From Vibrio lentus (GTDB lineage Bacteria > Pseudomonadota > Gammaproteobacteria > Enterobacterales > Vibrionaceae): a DNA stretch of 64,000 bases. Each line of letters starts with the position of its first letter. Position 1 is the first letter of the stretch. The position numbers and the translations under genes are program-made. Below are positions 54,379-61,735 of this stretch, piece after piece. A model generated the notes under the pieces. It searched no databases, was not told the DNA's origin, and was given only the letters and a program-made list of their open reading frames with translations. The stretch lies in the NCBI RefSeq assembly GCF_002875945.1, contig NZ_MCZK01000172.1, forward strand, positions 81,770-145,769, in the 5' to 3' direction.

Positions 54379-54975
54379 ATGAAAATTGAAAAGAACGTAG
54401 TAGTTAGTGTTGCATATCAAGTGAAACTTGAAGATGGCGTAGTAGTTGACCAATCAACTGCAGAAGCTCCACTAGATTACCTTCACGGTCACAACAACCT
54501 AATTACAGGTCTTGAAAAAGAGCTTGAAGGCAAAGTAGCTGGCGACAAGTTCTCAGCAACTGTTACTCCAGAAGACGCATACGGCGATCACAACGATGAC
54601 CTAGTTCAACGTGTTCCTGCTGACGTGTTCCAAGGTGTTGAGCAAATCGAAGTTGGCATGCGTTTTCTAGCGGATACTGACCAAGGTCCAATCCCAGTTG
54701 AAGTGACTGAAGTAGACGGCGACGAAGTTGTTGTTGACGGTAACCACATGCTTGCTGGTCAAACTCTAACGTTTGACGTTGAAGTTGTAGCTGTTCGTGA
54801 AGCGACTGAAGAAGAAGTTCAGCACGGTCACGTACACCAAGAAGGCGGCTGTGGCAGCCACGGTCACGACCATGATCACGACCACGAAGGCGGTTGTTGT
54901 GGTGGCGAAGGCCATGACCACGGTGAAGAGAAAAAAGACGGCTGCTGCGGCGGCGGTAGCTGTGGTTCTCACTAA
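54379..54975 (+). CDS. slyD: SlyD, FKBP-type prolyl isomerase with metal-binding tail
   Basis: Cytoplasmic chaperone and prolyl isomerase of 198 residues: FKBP domain (about 1-70 and 130-145), the IF chaperone insert (about 70-130), and a His/Cys/Gly-rich tail from about residue 148, with repeated HDHDHD and CCGG motifs that bind nickel for hydrogenase or urease maturation. The tail is Cys-richer than a plain His tail. Confidence 0.96.
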   Translation: MKIEKNVVVSVAYQVKLEDGVVVDQSTAEAPLDYLHGHNNLITGLEKELEGKVAGDKFSATVTPEDAYGDHNDDLVQRVPADVFQGVEQIEVGMRFLADTDQGPIPVEVTEVDGDEVVVDGNHMLAGQTLTFDVEVVAVREATEEEVQHGHVHQEGGCGSHGHDHDHDHEGGCCGGEGHDHGEEKKDGCCGGGSCGSH

Positions 54976-55007
54976 TACCGAATTAACGGTTTAGTTTAAG
55001 AATACTG

Positions 55008-55033
55008 AAAGCCTCCCTTGCGGAGGCTTTTGT
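55008..55033 (+). terminator. Terminator of slyD
   Basis: Nine-pair stem AAAGCCTCC / GGAGGCTTT, five-base loop and T tail. Confidence 0.88.
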
Positions 55034-55210
55034 CGTTTAGGAGTCGAGTTTTCTGAGCTGGCTTTTAATCTACCGAGCTAAGTGTCTGCAAATCTAAGTG
55101 TCCGCAAATCTAAGCATTCGTAAAAAGTTTGGTTTTCGCTATCAGACATCAAACCATGAATGTGGTATTGATAGCACAACATTATAAGACGACGTCAGTG
55201 GAGAGTTCGC

Positions 55211-56176
55211 ATGTCACAGCCTTTTTCAATTGCTATTCATGGTGGTGCAGGCACCATCTTACGAGAGCAAATGAGCGATGAATTAAAAACGGGTATTACC
55301 GAGGCTTTGGAAAAGTCAGTTTTAGCTGGCTATCAAGTACTGCAATCGGGAGGTGATGCTCTGGATGCGGTGGTGGCATCGGTTAAAGTGATGGAAGACA
55401 GCCCACACTTTAATGCTGGTAAAGGTTCGGTTCTGACTCATGATGAATTTGTTGAGATGGATGCTTCTGTTATGCATGGTCGCGAAATGGATGCAGGGGC
55501 TATTGCAGGCGTCCGTCATATTAAAAATCCGATAGAACTAGCACGTGATGTGATGCTTAAAAGCGACCACGTACTGCTGATTGGCGAAGGCGCAGAGAGG
55601 TTTGCGTTTGAGCATGAGTACACCTTCACTGAGCAAGATTACTTTTTTACTGAGCGTCGTTATGACCAACTTCAGTCGATGAAAGAGAAAGGCATCTTTG
55701 CTCTGTCTGAAGCGAAATATGATGAACAACAAGCTCAGAAATACCCTGACGATAAAAAGTACGGCACGGTTGGTGCGGTGGCGTTAGACCAAGCCGGTAA
55801 CTTAGCGGCCGCAACCAGCACCGGAGGCGTAACTAATAAAAAATACGGCCGTGTGGGGGATTCTCCAATCATCGGAGCAGGCACTGTTGCTGAAAATGGT
55901 AACGTGGCCGTATCAACAACAGGCATGGGTGAGTTCTTCCTTAGAAAGATGGTTGCCAGTGATGTGGCAGCACGGATGCGTTATCTCAAAGAAGATGTGC
56001 ATACGGCTTGTGAACACATCATTCAAGGTGAGCTGAAAACCATGGGCGGCGAAGGTGGCTTGATCGCTATCGATGGCCAAGGTGATATTCACTTCGGTAT
56101 GAACAGTTCCGGAATGTATCGCGCGAGTGTTGATACTAACGGCTGTGTGGAAGTGAAGATTTATGCCGATGACTAA
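55211..56176 (+). CDS. iaaA: Isoaspartyl peptidase / L-asparaginase (plant-type, Ntn hydrolase)
   Basis: The 321-residue precursor would self-cleave before Thr186 (in KYGTVGAVAL) to give the active threonine. N-terminal IHGGAG (about residues 8-13), and substrate loops STGGVTNKKYGRVGDSP and STTGMGEFF, are conserved. It removes isoaspartyl dipeptides from damaged protein and hydrolyses asparagine. No signal peptide, so cytoplasmic. Symbol by homology with E. coli iaaA. Confidence 0.92.
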   Translation: MSQPFSIAIHGGAGTILREQMSDELKTGITEALEKSVLAGYQVLQSGGDALDAVVASVKVMEDSPHFNAGKGSVLTHDEFVEMDASVMHGREMDAGAIAGVRHIKNPIELARDVMLKSDHVLLIGEGAERFAFEHEYTFTEQDYFFTERRYDQLQSMKEKGIFALSEAKYDEQQAQKYPDDKKYGTVGAVALDQAGNLAAATSTGGVTNKKYGRVGDSPIIGAGTVAENGNVAVSTTGMGEFFLRKMVASDVAARMRYLKEDVHTACEHIIQGELKTMGGEGGLIAIDGQGDIHFGMNSSGMYRASVDTNGCVEVKIYADD

Positions 56177-56227
56177 GCTTGTATTGGCTTAACTCGCTTT
56201 AGTTGAATTAGTGCAGATTAAACAAAC

Positions 56228-56264
56228 AAAAGGGCGACAGATAAGCATCTGTCGCCCTTTTAGT
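56228..56264. terminator. Terminator between iaaA and slyX
   Basis: Perfect 15-pair stem AAAAGGGCGACAGAT / ATCTGTCGCCCTTTT, A/T flanked; serves both converging genes. Confidence 0.92.
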
Positions 56265-56357
56265 TATCTATGTCCCGTCCTGAAATGTGTTTACACATCG
56301 AGGACGAGAGACTAGCGATATGCGTCACTAGAACCAATTCGTTATTTGGAACCGCAC

Positions 56358-56585
56358 TTAATAGTGGGGAGGTGGCGTCTCTTCTGATGCGTCAGCGAGG
56401 TTTGAGCCATCCATATTTTTCACTTTACCCACCACGAACTTCATTTGATCTTGCATTCTCGTGATCAACATCTGTTGTTGGCTAAGCGCTTCATTGAGTT
56501 CTTCAATGGTTTGTTCTTGGAAAGCCAACTGACATTCTAGGTCATTCACGCGGCTTTCTAGTTGTTCAATTCGCTTTTCTGTCAT
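56358..56585 (-). CDS. slyX: SlyX
   Basis: The 75-residue coiled-coil protein (KRIEQLESRVNDLECQLAFQEQTIEELNEALSQQ heptads) ends with the family C-terminus PPPHY. The ATG at 56585 gives the family length; a longer frame from 56606 would run into the preceding gene. Function unknown. It starts five bases after the WD40 lipoprotein stop. Confidence 0.9.
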   Translation of the reverse strand: MTEKRIEQLESRVNDLECQLAFQEQTIEELNEALSQQQMLITRMQDQMKFVVGKVKNMDGSNLADASEETPPPHY

Positions 56586-56590
56586 CGTTC

Positions 56591-57568
56591 TTAATCCACA
56601 TTCCAAGCTTGGGCTATGCCCGCAGAGGTGCCCGATATCACACGGTTCTTTTCATCAAAGGCTGCATCATACACTACCGCACGGGGAGGGCGAGCATCTT
56701 TTAATGGCTCAGCATCGTGGCGAGAAATTCGTTTTCCATCTTGAGTATTCCACACGCTTACTTGGCTTGATGGCGTCCCCGTCACCAACATACTGCCGTC
56801 GTCAGAAAAGCGAGCACTAGAGAATATCAGCTGTCGAGACCAGCTCTGCAATTGCGCTTGAGGTTCACCTGTTTCTAGATCCCAAATCATCGCTTGGTTG
56901 CCGCCATCGGAAGTAAAAGCCAATTCTCCATCCCGTTGTAGTGCAACTCGTACTACTCTTTGTTCATGCTCGAAAGTACGTAACACCAAGCCTGATTCGG
57001 TATCCCAAAGGTAAGCTTTGTAGTCGTTACCACCTGATAACGCGTAGCGCCCATTCGAAGATAGGGAGACGGAATTAACTTTTTCTCGGTGAGCGAGGAA
57101 CTCCAGACGGCGTCCGGTGACTAAGTCCACATAGATAGCTTTGCCGTTAGACAGGCCAAGTAAGACTTTTTCACCATTGCTGGATATGTCGACATCGCGA
57201 ATCAAGCCATCGGAAATAGACCAAAGCCCTTCAGCTTGAGTCCAAGATAGGTCCCAAACGGCGAAATTCATCTGACTTGCGGTAATCGCAAAGCGACCAT
57301 TGTCAGAGATGCGAATGCGCGATATTTGGTTTTCGGATTGGTCTTGCGGGCCGAGTTGAGCGAGCTCTTTGTTTTGGTCTAAGTCCCAGAGCAGTAAGTG
57401 TTTTTGCTGAGAGTAGAGTAGAGCGAAGCGTCCATCTCTGCTTAGGGCAAAGCTGGTGGCACCATTGGGTTCAATTTCCCAACGTTGCTCATCATCTTGG
57501 AAGAAAAAACATCCATTTAACAAGGTGATGACAATTGCACATAGCAATGAATGGAAAAATATTTGCAT
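56591..57568 (-). CDS. WD40-repeat lipoprotein
   Basis: The 325-residue protein has a signal peptide with lipobox LLNGC, so it is lipid-anchored. It then has about six WD40-like blades, seen as recurring SxDGRFAL / VWD or LWD strands (LLLWDLD, FAVWDLS, AYLWDTE, AMIWDLE, VSVWNTQ, AQAWNVD). A beta-propeller scaffold in the envelope is inferred; the partner is unknown. The start could be the GTG at 57571. Its neighbours are slyX and the divergent fkpA. Confidence 0.85.
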   Translation of the reverse strand: MQIFFHSLLCAIVITLLNGCFFFQDDEQRWEIEPNGATSFALSRDGRFALLYSQQKHLLLWDLDQNKELAQLGPQDQSENQISRIRISDNGRFAITASQMNFAVWDLSWTQAEGLWSISDGLIRDVDISSNGEKVLLGLSNGKAIYVDLVTGRRLEFLAHREKVNSVSLSSNGRYALSGGNDYKAYLWDTESGLVLRTFEHEQRVVRVALQRDGELAFTSDGGNQAMIWDLETGEPQAQLQSWSRQLIFSSARFSDDGSMLVTGTPSSQVSVWNTQDGKRISRHDAEPLKDARPPRAVVYDAAFDEKNRVISGTSAGIAQAWNVD

Positions 57569-57699
57569 CACGTCTAATAATCCGGTTTTTGTCGAAAGAC
57601 ATATGACTAGTATATTGTTATAACTAACGTATTCACACCAATCTAATCATTAGATTTGTGCACAATAACCAATGGCTTGGCCATTAATTGGAGAATTCA

Positions 57700-58476
57700 A
57701 TGAAATCAGTTTTAAAAGTATCACTGCTTGCCGCAACGGTTATGCTAGCAGTTGGTTGTCAGAAAGAAGAACCAAAGGCAGAAGCTCCACAGGTAGAAGA
57801 AGTTAAAGTTGAAGCAGTAAACTTTAAAACAGAAGACGACAAAGCGGCATACGCAATCGGTGTATCTTTCGCTAACTACCTAAGCACAAGCATTGATAAG
57901 CCAAGCGAGCTAGGCATCAACCTAGACAAAGATATGGTTCTTCAAGGTATCGAAGACGTATTTGCAGAGAAAACTGCACTGAACGAAGAAGAGACTCGCG
58001 CTGCACTTGAAGCTCTAGACAAGCGTGTTGCTGAAACAATGCAAGCCCAAGCGGCAGAGAAATCAGCAGAAGTGAAGAAAGCGGGTGATGATTTCCGCGC
58101 TGAGTTCGCTAAGACTGAAGGCGTGAAGCAAACTGAATCTGGCCTACTTTACCAAGTAATGACAGCTGGCGAAGGCGCATCTCCAAAAGACACTGATACG
58201 GTTCAAGTACACTACAAAGGTACGCTAACAGACGGTACTCAGTTCGATAGCTCTTACGATCGTGGCGAACCAGCAACATTCCCACCAAACCGCGTAATCC
58301 CAGGCTGGACTGAAGGCGTACAACTGATGCAAGTTGGTTCTAAGTACAAATTCGTAATCCCGCCAGAGCTAGCATACGGTGAGCAAGACACACCGACTAT
58401 CCCAGCTAACTCAACACTAGTATTTGAAGTTGAGCTACTGAAAATCGATAACGCTGAAGCAGCTCCTGCTCAGTAA
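57700..58476 (+). CDS. fkpA: FkpA, FKBP-type prolyl isomerase with lipoprotein signal
   Basis: Envelope chaperone and prolyl isomerase of 258 residues from ATG 57700 (GGAG at 57690-57693). The N-terminal dimerisation domain (about 45-130) precedes the C-terminal FKBP domain (about 145-250) with VQVHYKGTLTDGTQFDSSYDRGEPATF and IPPELAYGEQ. The signal ends in AVGC, a lipobox, so unlike the soluble E. coli FkpA it is probably lipid-anchored. Confidence 0.92.
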   Translation: MKSVLKVSLLAATVMLAVGCQKEEPKAEAPQVEEVKVEAVNFKTEDDKAAYAIGVSFANYLSTSIDKPSELGINLDKDMVLQGIEDVFAEKTALNEEETRAALEALDKRVAETMQAQAAEKSAEVKKAGDDFRAEFAKTEGVKQTESGLLYQVMTAGEGASPKDTDTVQVHYKGTLTDGTQFDSSYDRGEPATFPPNRVIPGWTEGVQLMQVGSKYKFVIPPELAYGEQDTPTIPANSTLVFEVELLKIDNAEAAPAQ

Positions 58477-58530
58477 TATCGAACAAAAGTATCGAATGAA
58501 TCTCTCGTATTAAAATACGAAGATTGAATA

Positions 58531-58563
58531 AAAAGCCTAACGTTGAGTTGGGCTTTTTTTTTG
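58531..58563 (+). terminator. Terminator of fkpA
   Basis: Eleven-pair stem AAAAGCCTAAC / GTTGGGCTTTT (one G-T), five-base loop and T run. A small perfect palindrome TCGTATT-AA-AATACGA precedes it at 58504-58519. Confidence 0.88.
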
Positions 58564-58694
58564 CTTTTTAAATGAGTATTTGATTTTTAAAGTTGTTCTA
58601 AATCACTAGTTGCAATGTTAGCTAGGTGTGCAATTAAAATTTTCTGATAAACTTACATAAATTTGTTGATTTTTCACACGAAGGTAAGGAATAA

Positions 58695-59420
58695 GTGACT
58701 ACTACAGAAACAGTCAATGCGGATGTGTTACTTGAAATGGAATCAGTCCACGTCATGCCATTCAGTGAACACGATAAAATTATCTTAAGATCTTATGAGG
58801 CCGTGGTTGACGGTATTGCGAGTCTTATCGGTCCGTTTTGTGAAATCGTTTTACACTCTTTAGAAGACCTCAATACTTCTGCGATTAAAATTGCCAACGG
58901 CGAAAATACAGGTCGTCAGGTTGGTTCGCCGATCACCGATCTTGCATTAAAGATGCTGAAAGATATTGAAGGTTCTAAGCGTAACTTCTCACGTTCATAC
59001 TTTACTCGCGCTAAAGGCGGAGTATTGATGAAGTCGATCACGGTTGCTATCCGCAATGGTGAAGACCGAGTGATTGGCTTGCTGTGTATTAACGTCAACC
59101 TAGATGCGCCATTCTCACAAGTACTGCAATCTTTCATGCCTACGCAAGATGCGGACGAAGCTGCATCATCAGTAAACTTTGCCAGTGATGTCGAAGAGCT
59201 TGTCGACCAAACGGTTGAACGCACCATTGAAGAAATCAATGCAGACAAATCAGTATCGAATAATACTAAGAACCGTCAAATCGTGATGGAGCTTTACGAC
59301 AAAGGTATTTTCGATATTAAAGACGCGATTAACCGTGTAGCTGAGCGATTGAATATCTCTAAGCACACCGTTTACTTATACATCCGTCAACGCAAAACAG
59401 AGGATGAAGAGGGTTGTTAA
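58695..59420 (+). CDS. yheO: YheO-family PAS/HTH regulator
   Basis: The 241 residues start at a GTG (AAGGA site). An N-terminal YheO PAS-like domain (about 25-145, IASLIGPFCEIVLHSLEDL) and a C-terminal helix-turn-helix (about 205-235, AINRVAERLNISKHTVYLYIRQ) suggest a transcription factor with an unknown ligand. Its stop overlaps the tusD start, so it is transcribed with tusDCB. Confidence 0.9.
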   Translation: MTTTETVNADVLLEMESVHVMPFSEHDKIILRSYEAVVDGIASLIGPFCEIVLHSLEDLNTSAIKIANGENTGRQVGSPITDLALKMLKDIEGSKRNFSRSYFTRAKGGVLMKSITVAIRNGEDRVIGLLCINVNLDAPFSQVLQSFMPTQDADEAASSVNFASDVEELVDQTVERTIEEINADKSVSNNTKNRQIVMELYDKGIFDIKDAINRVAERLNISKHTVYLYIRQRKTEDEEGC

Positions 59421-59803
59421 GCTACACACTCCTAGTTAATGGGCCGGTTTACGGCTCACAATCTGCAAGAAGTGCTTATCAGTTTGCCGTGGCTCTATTG
59501 AAACAGGGCCACAAACTCCACAGTGTGTTCTTCTATCAAGATGGTGTCAGTAATGGCTCTGGCATTACTGTGCCCGCTAATGATGAATTCGACTTGGCAT
59601 CCGCTTGGCAAAAACTGGCGGATGAGCACAATGTTAGCCTCGAGACATGTGTTGCTGCTGCGCTCAGACGCGGAGTGATCAGCACTGAAGAAGCAACGCA
59701 ACATCAATTGAGCGCCTCTAACTTGGCGGCTGGTTTTACCCAAGCTGGGTTAGGGAGCTTATCTGAAGCACTTTTGACGCAAGATAGGGTTGTGCAGTTT
59801 TGA
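59414..59803 (+). CDS. tusD: TusD, sulfur relay protein for tRNA 2-thiouridine
   Basis: DsrE-fold subunit of the TusBCD complex passing sulfur from TusA to TusE for mnm5s2U34 synthesis. The 129 residues align with E. coli TusD (128); the catalytic cysteine is in VSLETCVAAALRRGV (about Cys79). The start is TTG, seven bases before the yheO stop ends. Confidence 0.93.
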   Translation: MLSYTLLVNGPVYGSQSARSAYQFAVALLKQGHKLHSVFFYQDGVSNGSGITVPANDEFDLASAWQKLADEHNVSLETCVAAALRRGVISTEEATQHQLSASNLAAGFTQAGLGSLSEALLTQDRVVQF

Positions 59804-60156
59804 GTAAATTGGCCTTTATATTTAATACTTTTCCTCATACGACGGCTGCGGGTAGAGAAGGGCTAGATGCGCTGCTAGCGGCTTCAGCCTATAGTGAAGA
59901 CATTACCGTATTCTTTGTTGGTGATGGCGTTACACAGCTTCTCAAGGCTCAACAGCCAGATGAATCCCTATCACGTGACTATATTTCTGCATTCAAGCTC
60001 ATGGATCTCTACGACATCGAGCAGGTTTACGTGTGTCAACATAGCCTCAATCAGTTCGGCCTCTCGACAGATAACTTGTTGATCGATGTGACTGCGCTAG
60101 AAGTGAGTGAGTTGACGCAGAAGTTAGCTCAGAGCCAAAAAATACTGACTTTCTAG
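59800..60156 (+). CDS. tusC: TusC, sulfur relay protein
   Basis: The 118-residue DsrF-like subunit of TusBCD. Start is TTG and overlaps the tusD stop by four bases. NTFPHTTAAGREGLDALLAAS matches the family N-terminus. Confidence 0.92.
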   Translation: MSKLAFIFNTFPHTTAAGREGLDALLAASAYSEDITVFFVGDGVTQLLKAQQPDESLSRDYISAFKLMDLYDIEQVYVCQHSLNQFGLSTDNLLIDVTALEVSELTQKLAQSQKILTF

Positions 60157-60164
60157 GGAACGTT

Positions 60165-60440
60165 ATGCTTCATATTGTAAAATCAGTAGACAAACTCAAG
60201 CTTGCATTGGCGTACTCACAACAACAGGATCACATCCTTTTGCTGGAAGATGCGGTGTATGTTTGCCTGCCAAATCATGAGTTATTCAATCAAATCTCAA
60301 CCGTTGAACATGTGTCGGTATTAAAAACAGATCTAGATAGCCGAGGTTTACAACAACTTGCTTCAAGCACTCTGAATCAAGTGGACTTCGATGGATTCGT
60401 CAAACTGACGGTTTTGAACGACAAATCAGTGACTTGGTAG
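60165..60440 (+). CDS. tusB: TusB, sulfur relay protein
   Basis: The 91-residue DsrH-like subunit. MLHIVKSVDKLKLALAYSQQQDHILLLEDAVY is typical. Eight bases separate it from tusC, with an AGGGAACG site. Ends the tus cluster before the str operon promoter. Confidence 0.9.
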   Translation: MLHIVKSVDKLKLALAYSQQQDHILLLEDAVYVCLPNHELFNQISTVEHVSVLKTDLDSRGLQQLASSTLNQVDFDGFVKLTVLNDKSVTW

Positions 60441-60512
60441 CCGTGTTTTATCAGTGTGGTTAAAAAAAGACCATCCTGAGCTCTAGACGGCTAAAAAAGA
60501 TCTGTATATTTC

Positions 60513-60541
60513 TTGACACACATCCCACTGCTGAATAGAAT
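60513..60541 (+). promoter_or_regulatory. str operon promoter
   Basis: A perfect TTGACA (60513-60518) and TAGAAT (60536-60541) are separated by exactly 17 bases. The bases after the -10 (GCGTCCC) form a GC-rich discriminator as in stringently controlled ribosomal promoters. The start codon of rpsL is 81 bases downstream. Confidence 0.85.
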
Positions 60542-60548
60542 TTTGCGT

Positions 60549-60585
60549 CCCTATTTACACTATGTGTAATAGGGCTAGATTTTTC
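60549..60585 (+). other. Promoter-proximal hairpin with T run in the rpsL leader
   Basis: CCCTATTTACAC pairs with GTGTAATAGGG (60564-60574) with one bulge and a short loop, then a TTTTT run follows at about 60579-60583. It looks like an attenuator right after the predicted start point. Confidence 0.55.
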
Positions 60586-60621
60586 ATCAAGCTTACTTTC
60601 AAGTAAATCAGGAGCTAGTTA

Positions 60622-60996
60622 ATGGCAACTATTAACCAGTTGGTACGTACTCCTCGTGTAAAGCAGGTTGTTAAAAGCAACGTGCCTGCACTAGAAGCGT
60701 GCCCACAAAAACGTGGTGTATGTACTCGCGTATATACTACTACTCCAAAAAAACCGAACTCAGCACTACGTAAAGTATGTCGTGTTCGTCTAACTAACGG
60801 CTTTGAAGTTACTTCATACATCGGCGGCGAAGGTCATAACCTTCAAGAACACAGTGTTGTTCTTATCCGTGGTGGTCGTGTTAAAGATTTACCAGGTGTG
60901 CGTTACCACACTGTTCGCGGTGCACTTGACTGTGCAGGCGTTAACGACCGTAAGAAAGGTCGTTCTAAGTATGGTGTGAAACGTCCTAAGTCTTAA
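60622..60996 (+). CDS. rpsL: 30S ribosomal protein S12
   Basis: Decoding-centre protein, 124 residues, same length as E. coli. The lysines in TPKKPNSALRK (residues 43-44) and GGRVKDLPG are wild type, so no streptomycin-resistance change is visible. First gene of the str operon. Confidence 0.99.
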   Translation: MATINQLVRTPRVKQVVKSNVPALEACPQKRGVCTRVYTTTPKKPNSALRKVCRVRLTNGFEVTSYIGGEGHNLQEHSVVLIRGGRVKDLPGVRYHTVRGALDCAGVNDRKKGRSKYGVKRPKS

Positions 60997-61099
60997 TGCG
61001 TCTTTTTTTAAAAGAAAGCGTTAAGTAAGGCCAAACACTATTTATTTATTATTCTGAAAAGTTTTGGAAAAAACCTGAAGAAGACAACGGAGAAATTCC
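60997..61099 (+). promoter_or_regulatory. rpsL-rpsG intercistronic region (possible S7 autoregulation site)
   Basis: The 103-base gap matches the length of the E. coli S12-S7 gap (about 97), where ribosomal protein S7 binds to repress its operon. I infer the same role by position; structural equivalence was not checked. Confidence 0.35.
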
Positions 61100-61570
61100 A
61101 TGCCACGTCGTCGCGTAATAGGCCAGCGTAAGATCCTTCCAGATCCTAAGTTCAAATCTGAACTGCTGGCAAAATTCGTTAACATCCTTATGGTTGACGG
61201 AAAAAAATCTACTGCAGAGAAGATTGTTTACACTGCACTAGAAACTATGGCTGAGAAATCTGGTAAAGATCACTTAGCTGTATTTGAAGAAGCTCTTGAA
61301 AATGTTCGCCCAGCGGTAGAAGTTAAATCTCGCCGTGTGGGTGGTTCAACTTACCAAGTACCTGTAGAAGTTCGTCCGGTTCGCCGTAACGCTCTTGCTA
61401 TGCGTTGGGTAGTTGAAGCTGCGCGTAAGCGTGGTGAAAAATCTATGGCTCAACGCCTAGCTGCTGAAATGCTAGACGCGTCTGAGAACAAAGGTACTGC
61501 GGTTAAGAAACGTGAAGACGTTCACCGCATGGCTGACGCAAACAAAGCGTTCGCACATTACCGCTGGTAA
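61100..61570 (+). CDS. rpsG: 30S ribosomal protein S7
   Basis: Small-subunit head assembly protein, 156 residues, begins MPRRRVIGQRKILPDPKF and keeps RPAVEVKSRRVGGSTYQVP. Second gene of the str operon and its likely feedback regulator. Confidence 0.99.
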   Translation: MPRRRVIGQRKILPDPKFKSELLAKFVNILMVDGKKSTAEKIVYTALETMAEKSGKDHLAVFEEALENVRPAVEVKSRRVGGSTYQVPVEVRPVRRNALAMRWVVEAARKRGEKSMAQRLAAEMLDASENKGTAVKKREDVHRMADANKAFAHYRW

Positions 61571-61579
61571 TACCTTTTC

Positions 61580-61635
61580 AGTGCTGCAAGGTTCCTTGCA
61601 GCACTTCTTTAGTTCCTATGCTTATGCTAGGAACT
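61580..61635 (+). other. Two hairpins in the rpsG-fusA gap
   Basis: A perfect 12-pair stem AGTGCTGCAAGG / CCTTGCAGCACT (61580-61605) with a two-base loop is followed by TTCTTT, resembling a terminator. Next is AGTTCCTA / TAGGAACT (61611-61635). The gap up to fusA also has an 11-base inverted repeat ACTATTGCTAT / ATAGCAATAGT spanning about 75 bases. Confidence 0.75.
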
Positions 61636-61735
61636 ATTGCTATTTCTAGGGCAAAGCTTTTTAGCGAAGCATCGCTTTTAACGCACAATCTAGACATAGC
61701 AATAGTCCCTAAGTCTCTAATAAGAGGATTCAACC

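Noticed and set aside
54766..54994. Small Thr/Val/Ala-rich frames over the slyD tail on both strands
   Set aside because: These are out-of-frame readings of the repetitive His/Cys codons of the SlyD metal-binding tail.
56270..56464. 64-residue open frame between iaaA and slyX
   Set aside because: It overlaps the slyX 3' end on the opposite strand, starts at the terminator, and has no ribosome site or family resemblance.
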